A stretch of 43,060 bases of DNA from CALBMX01 sp047629095. GTDB lineage: Bacteria; Planctomycetota; UBA1135; GCA-002686595. The notes beneath the pieces are model-generated. The model did not search any database. It saw only the letters and a program-made list of their open reading frames with translations, and was not told where the DNA came from. A program made the translations under genes and the position numbers. Below are positions 7,746 to 15,504 of the stretch, piece by piece (position 1 is the stretch's first letter; each line of letters begins with the position of its first letter). The DNA lies in NCBI GenBank assembly GCA_047629095.1, contig JBLHWM010000003.1:1-43060 (forward strand), written 5' to 3'.

Positions 7746-8384
7746 ATGAAACTCACAACTAACTTCATCCGCGTGTCGGCCATCGCCCTAGGCCTGTGCC
7801 TGTTCTCGAACACCGCCGAAGCCCAGGCCCGCGAGGGTTCGATCTTCAACCTCAACGCTTCGGGCGTCTCGAGCATCGCCGACAAGGTTGCTCATCGCCC
7901 CGGCGATCTGATCACTGTCTTGATCAGCGAAGTGGCCGATGTGAACCAGACGGAGGCCAGTGATTTCACGAAGGCCACGAACCTGGACTACGAGATGAGC
8001 AAGATCAACATCTTCGACAAAACGATCAACCCACTGCCTAGCCTGGGCGCATCGAGCGCGGACGGCTTCTCGGGCTCGGCCACCTACACCAAGAAGGGTA
8101 GCTTCAGCGCGCGACTCACCGCCATGGTGGTGGACGTGACGCCAAACGGCAACATGGTTATCGAGGGGCGCCGAGAGGTGCGCATCGACGGCGAGTCGAA
8201 GGTGATCGAGTTCAGTGGCATTCTGCGCCGCTGGGACATCAGCAGCAACAACACGATCGATTCCGAGCTGGTCGCTTCGGCCAAGGTCACCTATGCGGGA
8301 ACGGGTCCGATGACCAACGCGACGAACCGCACCGGCGTCGGCGCGATCTTCCACGACGCCATCGCTTGGCTCTGGCCCTTCTAA
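7746..8384 (+). CDS. flgH: Flagellar L-ring protein FlgH
   Basis: FlgH forms the outer-membrane L ring. The 212-residue product has the family core: SIADKVAHRPGDLITVLISE (about residues 40-59), a polar middle, GSATYTKKGSFSARLTAMVV (about 104-123) and NGNMVIEGRREVRIDGE followed by the ILRRWDIS element. The N terminus is a signal peptide with a likely signal peptidase I site after AEAQA. The only Cys (ALGLC) has Leu at -1, which is not an acceptable lipobox, so unlike enteric FlgH it may not be lipidated. Confidence 0.92.
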   Translation: MKLTTNFIRVSAIALGLCLFSNTAEAQAREGSIFNLNASGVSSIADKVAHRPGDLITVLISEVADVNQTEASDFTKATNLDYEMSKINIFDKTINPLPSLGASSADGFSGSATYTKKGSFSARLTAMVVDVTPNGNMVIEGRREVRIDGESKVIEFSGILRRWDISSNNTIDSELVASAKVTYAGTGPMTNATNRTGVGAIFHDAIAWLWPF

Positions 8385-8443
8385 GCCCAGTCTAAGCCGC
8401 GCACCGAACTCGCCTCCGAAACCAGACCAGCCCAATCCCCACG

Positions 8444-9712
8444 ATGATCTCACTTCTCCTAGTCGCCCTTCTTCAGACACCCGCCAACGAAGCTCCGGTT
8501 CAGCCGCAAGCTGAGCGCGTCGAGGAGCAGGTCCAGGCTCCCGTTGTGGCGCCCGTGATCTTGCCCATCGGCGGCATCGAAGCACCAACCCAGCCCACGG
8601 GATCGTCGAGCGCTGCGTACACTCGCGAAGCGCGAACCGGCATCACCCCGAACTTACGGGTTGAGACGGGACTAACGGTGCGCGTGGACGACATCATGGC
8701 CATCCGTGGCCAAGAGAACAACACGATCACCGGTATCGGTCTAGTGACCGGACTGGCGGCGACCGGTGACAGTGGCGGCATGGTGAAGACGCTGATGCGC
8801 AACCACATGCTTGGGCTTGACCTGAACATTCCTGAAGCGGACATCCTCACCGGGAACATCGCCGTAGTCACCCTCGACGCAGTCCTCCCTCCGGGCATCA
8901 AGCCCGGCCGCCAGGTCAGCCTTACGGTGGCCTGCATGGGAGATGCGACTAGCCTCTTCGGTGGACAGCTGCGCTTGGCATACCTCAAAGGAGCCGACGG
9001 TCGTATCTATGGAACGGGCTCGGGCTCGTTGCTCGTGGGTGGTTTCTCAGCCAGCGCCGATGGCGCGACGGCTACCACGAACCACACTACGGTAGCCCGT
9101 GTGTCGCGAGGCTGCACGGTCCAACGTGAGGTCGCATCCAAGCTTGTGAGCGACCACGGGTTCATCTACCTGGACTCCGAGCCCAGGAAGGGCTCCCTGC
9201 GAACTAGTGTCAAGATCACCGACGCCATCAACACCATCTATCCCGGCGCGGCCGTTGCCATGGACCCACTTACGGTGCGCGTCACGGTTCCCGATGGCGT
9301 CGTGAAGGACCAGCACGTGGCCTTCCTGGATTCGATTCTGCGACGCGAGATCATCGCCGAGTCCTTCCCTCGTATTGTGGTCAACGAACGCACCGGCGTG
9401 ATCGTGATTGGCGAGGGCGTTCGCATTGGCGCAGGCGCCGTGACGAAGGGCAACTTGACTGTGACCATCGCCGAGGCCCCCGAGGCTAGCCAGCCGGGTC
9501 CTCTCTCTGGTGGTAACACCGAGGTCCTTCCCCGCAGCCAGCTTGTGGTCTCGGAAGAGAATCGCGCGATCTCGGTTGTCAAAGGTGCCGCGAACTTGAA
9601 CGAAGTCGTCGAGGTCCTAAACGTTCTCGGACTTAGTCCGCGCGACATGATTCAAATCCTCGAAAGCATGTACGAGATCGGCATGCTCCACGCGGAGATC
9701 ATCTCCCTCTAA
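8444..9712 (+). CDS. flgI: Flagellar P-ring protein FlgI
   Basis: FlgI builds the peptidoglycan-level bushing of the rod. The 422-residue protein has a short N-terminal hydrophobic stretch, a Pro/Gln/Val-rich region to about residue 60, and then the highly conserved FlgI body. The body includes NTITGIGLVTGLAATGDSG, the GIKPGRQVSLTVACMGDA region and, near the C terminus, LNEVVEVLNVLGLSPRDMIQ followed by an LHAEI end. The stretch before the conserved body is longer than in enteric FlgI. The stop overlaps the start of flgJ (TAATG). Confidence 0.95.
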   Translation: MISLLLVALLQTPANEAPVQPQAERVEEQVQAPVVAPVILPIGGIEAPTQPTGSSSAAYTREARTGITPNLRVETGLTVRVDDIMAIRGQENNTITGIGLVTGLAATGDSGGMVKTLMRNHMLGLDLNIPEADILTGNIAVVTLDAVLPPGIKPGRQVSLTVACMGDATSLFGGQLRLAYLKGADGRIYGTGSGSLLVGGFSASADGATATTNHTTVARVSRGCTVQREVASKLVSDHGFIYLDSEPRKGSLRTSVKITDAINTIYPGAAVAMDPLTVRVTVPDGVVKDQHVAFLDSILRREIIAESFPRIVVNERTGVIVIGEGVRIGAGAVTKGNLTVTIAEAPEASQPGPLSGGNTEVLPRSQLVVSEENRAISVVKGAANLNEVVEVLNVLGLSPRDMIQILESMYEIGMLHAEIISL

Positions 9713-10146
9713 TGGCTATCCAAGGAATAGGCTCCGGCGCGGCCGGGTTCGGGAACATCGCCGCGAACGCGATGATGCAGAACGACCAGAGCAAGGTAAC
9801 GAGCTCGGTGGATTCGATCCTGAACGGCGACGGTCCCACGACCGAAGCTGAGATTGAAGAGGCGGCGACGCAGATGGAGTCTCTCTTCGCGTCGATGCTC
9901 GTGAAGCAGATGCGGGGCTCCATGGCGAAGGGCTTCTTCGGCGACGGACCGGGTTCGGATATCTACAACGAGTGGTTCGACAAGAGCATTGGCGATTCCA
10001 TCGCTGCCGAAGGCGGCCTGGGAATGGTCGGCATGTTGAAGGTACAGCTAGGTATTGAGGCGGCGATCCAGTCCCGCGAGTCCCTAGAACAACAGCAAGG
10101 CGCGGACTCGCAAGACAGCGCTCCCGTCCAAGGAGACCAATCATGA
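9712..10146 (+). CDS. flgJ: Rod-binding scaffold protein FlgJ, N-terminal domain only
   Basis: The 144-residue product matches the rod-binding domain of FlgJ: EEAATQMESLFASMLVKQMR followed by FFGDGPGSDIYNEWFDK (about residues 45-88) and the GGLGMVGMLKVQL end. The C-terminal muramidase domain of enteric FlgJ is absent, as in many other phyla, so another hydrolase would have to open the wall for the rod. It overlaps flgI by 1 nt and the next gene by 4 nt (ATGA), so translation is coupled. Confidence 0.9.
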   Translation: MAIQGIGSGAAGFGNIAANAMMQNDQSKVTSSVDSILNGDGPTTEAEIEEAATQMESLFASMLVKQMRGSMAKGFFGDGPGSDIYNEWFDKSIGDSIAAEGGLGMVGMLKVQLGIEAAIQSRESLEQQQGADSQDSAPVQGDQS

Positions 10147-10619
10147 ATCTAATGCTAGACGGTCTGATCCCGCGCCTCGAAGCGTGGGTCCAAGAGGAGC
10201 TCGGCGCTCAGCGCAAGCTTCTAGAGAACCTAAAGTGCCAGGAGCGGGCGATCGTGACCACCGATCTCGACAGCCTCGACCAGTACATTCAAGAGGGCCG
10301 CGACCTGCGCGCCAAAAGCGGTCCCCGGGATCGTCGACGCCATATGCTGCTCAAGGACTTCGAGCGCGTCTGGTCCGTTTCCGCGAAGGCCATGACTCTC
10401 GGGAGCATTGTCGCGCGTCTGGGTTCCAACGGACGGCGGCTGGACATTTTGCGCCGCGACCTGAAGACCACATTAAAAGAAATTGGCGGCCTTGCCCGCC
10501 GCGTGCGAACGTTCGCGCGCTATCACCAAAGTGTGATCCACGAGGTAGTCGAGGATGTGCTCGAGACCAACGCGGACGCCATTAGTCAAGGCGGAGCCCT
10601 TGTCAACACGGAGGCCTAG
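10143..10619 (+). CDS. flgN: FlgN-like export chaperone
   Basis: FlgN-type chaperones keep the junction proteins FlgK and FlgL unfolded in the cytoplasm before export. The 158-residue product is almost all helix, with heptad-like spacing and the early LLENLKCQERAIVTTDLDSL segment (about residues 28-47), resembling the FlgN consensus (lx.L.....al...d...l). It sits directly before flgK, the typical location, and overlaps flgJ by 4 nt. The name rests on helical pattern plus position; sequence conservation in this family is low. Confidence 0.75.
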   Translation: MNLMLDGLIPRLEAWVQEELGAQRKLLENLKCQERAIVTTDLDSLDQYIQEGRDLRAKSGPRDRRRHMLLKDFERVWSVSAKAMTLGSIVARLGSNGRRLDILRRDLKTTLKEIGGLARRVRTFARYHQSVIHEVVEDVLETNADAISQGGALVNTEA

Positions 10620-10621
10620 CC

Positions 10622-12979
10622 ATGAGTGGACTCGGATTTAATACAGGACTGAAAGCGCTGCTCGGCGCGCAGGTTGGACTCAACACGGTTGGGCACAACA
10701 TTGCGAACGTGGGCGTGAACGGATACTCCCAGCAGAACGTCAGCTACGGCACGTCCAGCTCAATTAATGTGCGCGGGCTGTTGATCGGCTCTGGCGTAAA
10801 CGCCAACAGCATCCAGCGCAGCTTCGACAATGTGCTCGAAGGACGCATCCAGTCGCGCATGGGACTCAGTGGGTCCTACGAAGCACGGATGATCGCCTTC
10901 GAGCAGATCGAATCGGTGTTCGCTGAACCCAACGGTTTCAGCCTGGGCTCGTCCATGAATGACTTCTTCGGCAGCATGTCGGACCTGTCGGCGGCCCCGA
11001 ACGATAGTGTGCTGCGCACTAGCATGGCCCAGGCGACTATGGACCTAACCTCGACGTTCAATCAGATCGCAGGTGCCCTCGACACCTTTGGCCAAGACAC
11101 CAAATCCCAGTCGAAGTCCGGCGTTTCGAAGGTCAATGATCTTGCGAATCAAGTCGCCGTGATGAACCAGCAGATCGCTGAGACCGAGGCTAGTGGTTTG
11201 CCCGCAAACGATCTGCGCGACCAGCGCGGCGTAATCCTTGAGGAGCTCTCGGAAGTGGTGGGCATCAAGGTAACCGAGACGAGTACGGGTGCGGTGAACG
11301 TCACCGTTGGTGGCGCGACACTGGTTGGAAACAAGGGCGCTTACCAAATGACCCTGAAGCCAAATCCTGGCGGCAAGCCCGCCGTGCAGATTCAGGGCGT
11401 CAAGGGCGAGATCGACATTAAGGGCGGCTCACTCGGAACGCACATCGAACTGGGCAAAGACACGATGCCTGGAATCCTGCAGGACCTCGACAAGCTGGCG
11501 AAGGACCTCATCTTCCAGATGAACAAGTCCCACAGTACGGGCGTGCCCGCGGGTGGACCCTTCAAGCAGCTGGTGGCCTCCAACACCATGGGTGACCTCG
11601 ACGGTGACGGCAAGTTCACCGATGAGCTTTTGAACAACGGCACCCTTCCCTTTGATGTGAAGAGCGGAGACCTCTACGTCACCGTGACCGAAGATGCATC
11701 GGGCGAGATCGTGAAGCACAAGGTCGGGATCAACCCCAAGAACATGACTCTAGGCGAGCTGGCCGAGACCCTCGACGACATTCCTCACCTGACCGCTGAG
11801 ATTGGAAGCCTCGGTAACCTGCGCGTCGTGAGTGAGGGTGGCTACGGCTTCGACTTCAGCCCGACCCTGGACACGAACCCCGACAACGTGGGCTCCTTCG
11901 GCAGTGGCAAGGCCTCCCTCGGAACCAACTCCGCGGCTCCCTTTGCATTGGCAGCAGGTGACACCCTCGACCTGAGCGTCGATGTCGCGGGCGTGCCGAC
12001 TCCTCTATCGATCACCTTCGACCTATCCGACTTCAAGGACATCACCGAGGCGACTCCCGAGGAGATCGCCGACGTGATCAACGCGGACCCGACGGCTAGC
12101 TCGCTCGGCATCAAAGCAAACACCGTTGGCGATCACTTCTTCCTTCAGACTGCCGGCGAAGGCGCCCTTGAAAACTTCACCTTGACCGGCGGCTCCGCAG
12201 TGGGCGCATTGGGTTGGGCGGCGCAGGCGGGCCAAACCTTCAGCGGCGCGGACAACAGCATTTCGCCAGTGATCTCAGGCACCTATACCGGCGAAGGCAA
12301 CGGAGTCTTTGAGTTCGTGCCTACCGGTGACGGCGTCATCGGAACAACTCCCGGACTCGGTGTTCAGGTCTTTGACGACAAGGGCGAGCTTGTGATTACT
12401 CTCGATGTGGGCGAGGGCTATATACCGGGCTCCGACATCGTGGTCTCCAATGGCGTCTCGGTCTCCTTCGGACTTGGCGAACTGTCGGGCACGAATGGCG
12501 ATCGCTTTGAGCTTGATGTGGTCAGTGACTCCGATACTAGCGATGTTCTGGTTGCGCTTGGCATGAACAGCCTGCTGACCGGATCGGGCGCTCGCGACAT
12601 TAGCTTGCGGGAAGACATCGAGCTCGACCCCGATTTGATCTCCGCGGGATTCTCCCACGGCGAAGCGGACGGCGGCGCGCTGCTCTCGATGTTCAACCAG
12701 AAGGACGCCACCCAAGGTGGACTCGACGGGGAGACCTTCGACGAGTTCTACAGCCAGTTCATCGGGCGTATCGGTTTCGAGGCCAGCACCGCCCAGACCG
12801 CTTTCAATGCAAACGATGCCCTACTCGGCAGCCTCGAGCTACAGCGCGAGCAAGTGTCCGGCGTGAACATGGACGAGGAGCTCATCGATTTGATGCGCTA
12901 CGAGCAGTCCTACTCCGCGGCGATTCAGTACATCACCGTTGTTGACGAGCTCAACGACGCCATCCTCTCCCTGGTCTAA
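10622..12979 (+). CDS. flgK: Hook-filament junction protein FlgK (HAP1), enlarged
   Basis: FlgK joins hook and filament. N terminus: FNTGLKALLGAQVGLNTVGH then NIANVGVNGYSQQ (residues 5-39), the FlgK signature. Near residues 185-205 lies an AVMNQQIAETEASGLPANDL-RDQR block typical of FlgK. C terminus: VNMDEELIDLMRYEQSYSAA then QYITVVDELNDAIL. At 785 residues it is longer than most FlgK (about 450-650) because of a central beta-rich insertion (about 340-640). Residues 325-336 (DLDGDGKFTDEL) resemble a calcium-binding EF-hand/dockerin loop. A good Shine-Dalgarno sequence (GGAGG) lies before ATG 10622. Confidence 0.93.
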   Translation: MSGLGFNTGLKALLGAQVGLNTVGHNIANVGVNGYSQQNVSYGTSSSINVRGLLIGSGVNANSIQRSFDNVLEGRIQSRMGLSGSYEARMIAFEQIESVFAEPNGFSLGSSMNDFFGSMSDLSAAPNDSVLRTSMAQATMDLTSTFNQIAGALDTFGQDTKSQSKSGVSKVNDLANQVAVMNQQIAETEASGLPANDLRDQRGVILEELSEVVGIKVTETSTGAVNVTVGGATLVGNKGAYQMTLKPNPGGKPAVQIQGVKGEIDIKGGSLGTHIELGKDTMPGILQDLDKLAKDLIFQMNKSHSTGVPAGGPFKQLVASNTMGDLDGDGKFTDELLNNGTLPFDVKSGDLYVTVTEDASGEIVKHKVGINPKNMTLGELAETLDDIPHLTAEIGSLGNLRVVSEGGYGFDFSPTLDTNPDNVGSFGSGKASLGTNSAAPFALAAGDTLDLSVDVAGVPTPLSITFDLSDFKDITEATPEEIADVINADPTASSLGIKANTVGDHFFLQTAGEGALENFTLTGGSAVGALGWAAQAGQTFSGADNSISPVISGTYTGEGNGVFEFVPTGDGVIGTTPGLGVQVFDDKGELVITLDVGEGYIPGSDIVVSNGVSVSFGLGELSGTNGDRFELDVVSDSDTSDVLVALGMNSLLTGSGARDISLREDIELDPDLISAGFSHGEADGGALLSMFNQKDATQGGLDGETFDEFYSQFIGRIGFEASTAQTAFNANDALLGSLELQREQVSGVNMDEELIDLMRYEQSYSAAIQYITVVDELNDAILSLV

Positions 12980-12982
12980 ACC

Positions 12983-14419
12983 ATGAGTCTTAGAATCAGT
13001 AGCGGCTACAGCTACAAGCAGTTCCTCAGCGGTATCCGCACGAACCAGTTTGATCTCACTAAGAGCCAAGCCCAGATCTCCACAGGTCTGCGGTTGCTGC
13101 GCCCCTCGGACGATCCAGGCGCAACGGCCCGCGTGATCTCCTTGCGCGCGCGCATCGCTCACAACAACACCTACTCGGATTCCGTCTCCAACGGCCGTAC
13201 GCTTGTGGACTACGGCGCATCGGTTCTACAGGACTCCTCGGAGCTGTTGACCGAGATCCGAACCCTTGTGATTCAGTCCATGAACGGAACGCTCAGCGAA
13301 GATGACCGCAAGTCACTCGGCGCTGAGATCTCCTTTCTACGGGACCAAATGGTGGAGCTCGCCAACAGCAAGATCCAGGGGCAGTACGTGTTTGGCGGCA
13401 CGGTGACCGGCTCGCCGCCCTATTCCGAGAGCACAATCGGTGGGTCGAAGTACGTGAACTACGACGGCAACGGCCAGCTACAGAAGATGCCCGTTGGTGA
13501 AGGAGTTGACATTGGTGTCAACGTGCCGGGCTCATCGATCTTCTCAAAAAACGAGGGCACAGGAACGGGCTTCGCGGGCTTGACTGGTCTCAGCAGTGGG
13601 GCCACGGCCGACATGGGGCAGGGCTTTGAGTACATCCAAGTGCAGCACGACGGGACCTCGGCGCCAGGCCTGGGTGCCGTGGGCATCTCCCTAGTGGGGG
13701 GCGGCTCTTCGGATACAATCATCGGCGACGAGATCCTGGAGATCAATTCAGTCACGGGCGAGGTTACCTTCGGTGGAGAGCCTGTGACAATCCCCGAGCT
13801 CACTAGCCCCGAGGCTACCGACGTAGTCGTCAAGACAGCCTCGGGTGCAGAGATCCACCTCGACATGTCTGGCTGGACTGGCGCGGACTCCACGTCTACT
13901 GTTTCCGGTGCCGGCTCGATCTCGATCGATGGCGTAAACTTCGTCGCGATGGATCTGAACGAGACCAACCTGGAACTGAAGCACCCAACTAGCGGGAGTG
14001 TTATCCACGTCAACCTAAGCGCGGTCAATCGCGCTGGTGAAGAGATGGTGCAGTTTGAAGGCGCAGTGAATATGTTCGACGCTCTTCAGGAGATCGTTGA
14101 GGCGCTGGAGAACAAGAACGGAATGGCCACCGGTGACGTGGTGGATCGTTTAGGCATGGGGCTGGACGAGCTCGATCGCAACCAGGGCAACTTACTTGGT
14201 GGCATCGGCGTACTCGGCTCCCGCAGCGTTCGTATGTCCAACAGTCTAGAGCGCCTGGAGGGCCAGACTCTCGAACTTGAGGGGATGCGCTCGCAACTTC
14301 GGGACGTGGACTTCAGTGAAGCCGTCCTGGACCTCACCCAAGCCGAGCAGCGCCTCGAACTCGTTCAAATGAGCGGGACGCGCATGATCAGCAATAGTCT
14401 TCTTAACTTCATGAGGTAG
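12983..14419 (+). CDS. flgL: Hook-filament junction protein FlgL (HAP3)
   Basis: FlgL is the second junction protein, flagellin-like at its ends. N terminus: MSLRISSGYSYKQFLSGIR then a QAQISTGLRLLRPSDDPGA stretch (about residues 29-47). C terminus: RSQLRDVDFSEAVLDLTQAE then QRLELVQMSGTRMISNSLLN, a standard FlgL end. The 478 residues include a beta-rich central domain (about 150-350), larger than enteric FlgL (317). It starts 3 nt after the flgK stop and is followed by a small gene after 5 nt. Confidence 0.93.
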   Translation: MSLRISSGYSYKQFLSGIRTNQFDLTKSQAQISTGLRLLRPSDDPGATARVISLRARIAHNNTYSDSVSNGRTLVDYGASVLQDSSELLTEIRTLVIQSMNGTLSEDDRKSLGAEISFLRDQMVELANSKIQGQYVFGGTVTGSPPYSESTIGGSKYVNYDGNGQLQKMPVGEGVDIGVNVPGSSIFSKNEGTGTGFAGLTGLSSGATADMGQGFEYIQVQHDGTSAPGLGAVGISLVGGGSSDTIIGDEILEINSVTGEVTFGGEPVTIPELTSPEATDVVVKTASGAEIHLDMSGWTGADSTSTVSGAGSISIDGVNFVAMDLNETNLELKHPTSGSVIHVNLSAVNRAGEEMVQFEGAVNMFDALQEIVEALENKNGMATGDVVDRLGMGLDELDRNQGNLLGGIGVLGSRSVRMSNSLERLEGQTLELEGMRSQLRDVDFSEAVLDLTQAEQRLELVQMSGTRMISNSLLNFMR

Positions 14420-14424
14420 CCCCT

Positions 14425-14715
14425 ATGGACCCTATTCAACAATTTGGAATTGGCAAGGTCGCCGGTCTTACTCCCGACGCCTCTCCGTCAAAGACCGCAT
14501 CGCTACCCGGTGCCGAAGCTCCCTCGTTTCACGCCCTGCTCGAAAAACTGGAGCAACAAGCGGGCAACCTGCAGAACCGAGCAGTACCCGACGCGACGAA
14601 TCTAGCGGGCGCCATGGACGAGGCAAAGGAGTCCCTCGAGGGTGCCCTTGAGCTTGGGCGCGAGCTGCTTGAAGCCTACCGTAAGGCCGAGCTCGGCAAG
14701 GACGAGGCGGCCTAG
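14425..14715 (+). CDS. Small flagellar-operon protein with a FliE-like C-terminal helix
   Basis: A 96-residue, mostly helical product starting 5 nt after flgL and ending the operon. No family was recognised with certainty. The pattern SFHALLEKLEQQAGNL (about residues 33-48) followed by AKESLEGALELGRELLEAYR (about 68-87) resembles FliE (a Phe-x-x-Leu helix, then a Leu-rich helix ending in an AY motif). A normal fliE is at 32883-33281, so this could be a paralogue, another small rod/adapter protein or a chaperone. There is no signal peptide or membrane segment. Its tight spacing to flgL supports a real gene. Confidence 0.6.
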   Translation: MDPIQQFGIGKVAGLTPDASPSKTASLPGAEAPSFHALLEKLEQQAGNLQNRAVPDATNLAGAMDEAKESLEGALELGRELLEAYRKAELGKDEAA

Positions 14716-14768
14716 GCACGGGCCTGATCGAGCGCAAATTCCGGAGTCCTATCGACCCTGGACTTGAG

Positions 14769-14806
14769 CAGGCGGCCCCGGACTCCTTGGAGACCGGGGC
14801 CGCCTG
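14769..14806. terminator. Strong hairpin between convergent flgL operon and gmhA
   Basis: A perfect 13-bp GC-rich inverted repeat (14769-14781 with 14794-14806) with a 12-nt loop lies between the two converging stop codons. No T tract follows in either direction, but the position suits a bidirectional terminator or RNA 3'-end stabiliser. Confidence 0.6.
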
Positions 14807-14809
14807 TCG

Positions 14810-15418
14810 TTAGTAGTTCTCGGGAAAGAGCCGGCGCTCGACGACTTCGATTACCGTGTGGATGATCTTGATGTGCACCTCTTGGATGCGATCGGAGGTC
14901 GTGGCGAGGGGCACGACGATTCCGTGGTCCACGAGGCCGAGTAGCTCGCCGCCACCCTTGCCGAGCAAAGCGGCCGTCTTCATACCGCGCTCTTTAGCGG
15001 CCTCAACGGCGCGAACTAGGTTGGCCGAGTTACCGCTGGTGGAGATCACCAGGAGGAGGTCACCCGCGCGGCCGTTGGCTTCGATCTGGCGTGCGAAGAT
15101 CTCGTCGAAGCCGAAGTCGTTGGCGATGCAGGTCAGCTGGGCTGGGTCGCCCATGGAGAGCGCGGACAGGGCGGCGCGGTTGCCGCGGAAGCGGCCGGTC
15201 CACTCCTCTACGAAGTGCATGGCGTCGCACATACTGCCGCCGTTGCCGCAGGCGTGCAGCCGCCCACCGGGACCTTGGCCGAGGCAAGCCTCGATCATGT
15301 CCGCAAGGACGGACACACCTTCCATGCAGGAGGCGTCGGCGATGAAGGCGTCTAGGGTAGCTCGAGCGCCATCAAAGGCGGCCCGAACGGCGTCGTTGGT
15401 AGAGGCTGGGTTCGTCAT
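14810..15418 (-). CDS. gmhA: Phosphoheptose isomerase GmhA (SIS domain)
   Basis: GmhA converts sedoheptulose 7-phosphate to D-glycero-D-manno-heptose 7-phosphate, the first step of LPS/S-layer heptose synthesis, in the cytoplasm. The 202-residue product has the SIS-domain signatures CGNGGS then DAMHFVEEWTGRFR (phosphate loop and catalytic Glu), ANDFGFDEIF, LLVISTSGNSANLV and the C-terminal RIQEVHIKIIHTVIE helix with the catalytic His. ATG 15418 is chosen; the longer frame begins only with TTG. It is transcribed divergently from the symporter, with an inverted repeat between them. Confidence 0.9.
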   Translation of the reverse strand: MTNPASTNDAVRAAFDGARATLDAFIADASCMEGVSVLADMIEACLGQGPGGRLHACGNGGSMCDAMHFVEEWTGRFRGNRAALSALSMGDPAQLTCIANDFGFDEIFARQIEANGRAGDLLLVISTSGNSANLVRAVEAAKERGMKTAALLGKGGGELLGLVDHGIVVPLATTSDRIQEVHIKIIHTVIEVVERRLFPENY

Positions 15419-15435
15419 GGCTTGGGGTGATTGTG

Positions 15436-15466
15436 GCAAAGTGTTGCGCGGATCAGCACACTTTGC
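15436..15466. promoter_or_regulatory. Inverted repeat in the gmhA/symporter divergent promoter region
   Basis: GCAAAGTGTTGC (15436-15447) faces GCACACTTTGC (15456-15466): 11 pairs with a single bulged T and an 8-nt spacer. It lies between the divergent starts at 15418 and 15505, so it is a candidate operator for a dimeric regulator; a structured 5' leader is the alternative. Confidence 0.5.
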
Positions 15467-15504
15467 TCATGGAAACCGGCGCCAGTCTTCGGCATCCTGC
15501 TTCG

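Noticed and set aside
15432..15447. Sigma-54-like TGGCA...TTGC in the gmhA/symporter spacer
   Set aside because: GG to GC spacing is 9 instead of 10, and it coincides with one arm of the inverted repeat, which explains the sequence better.
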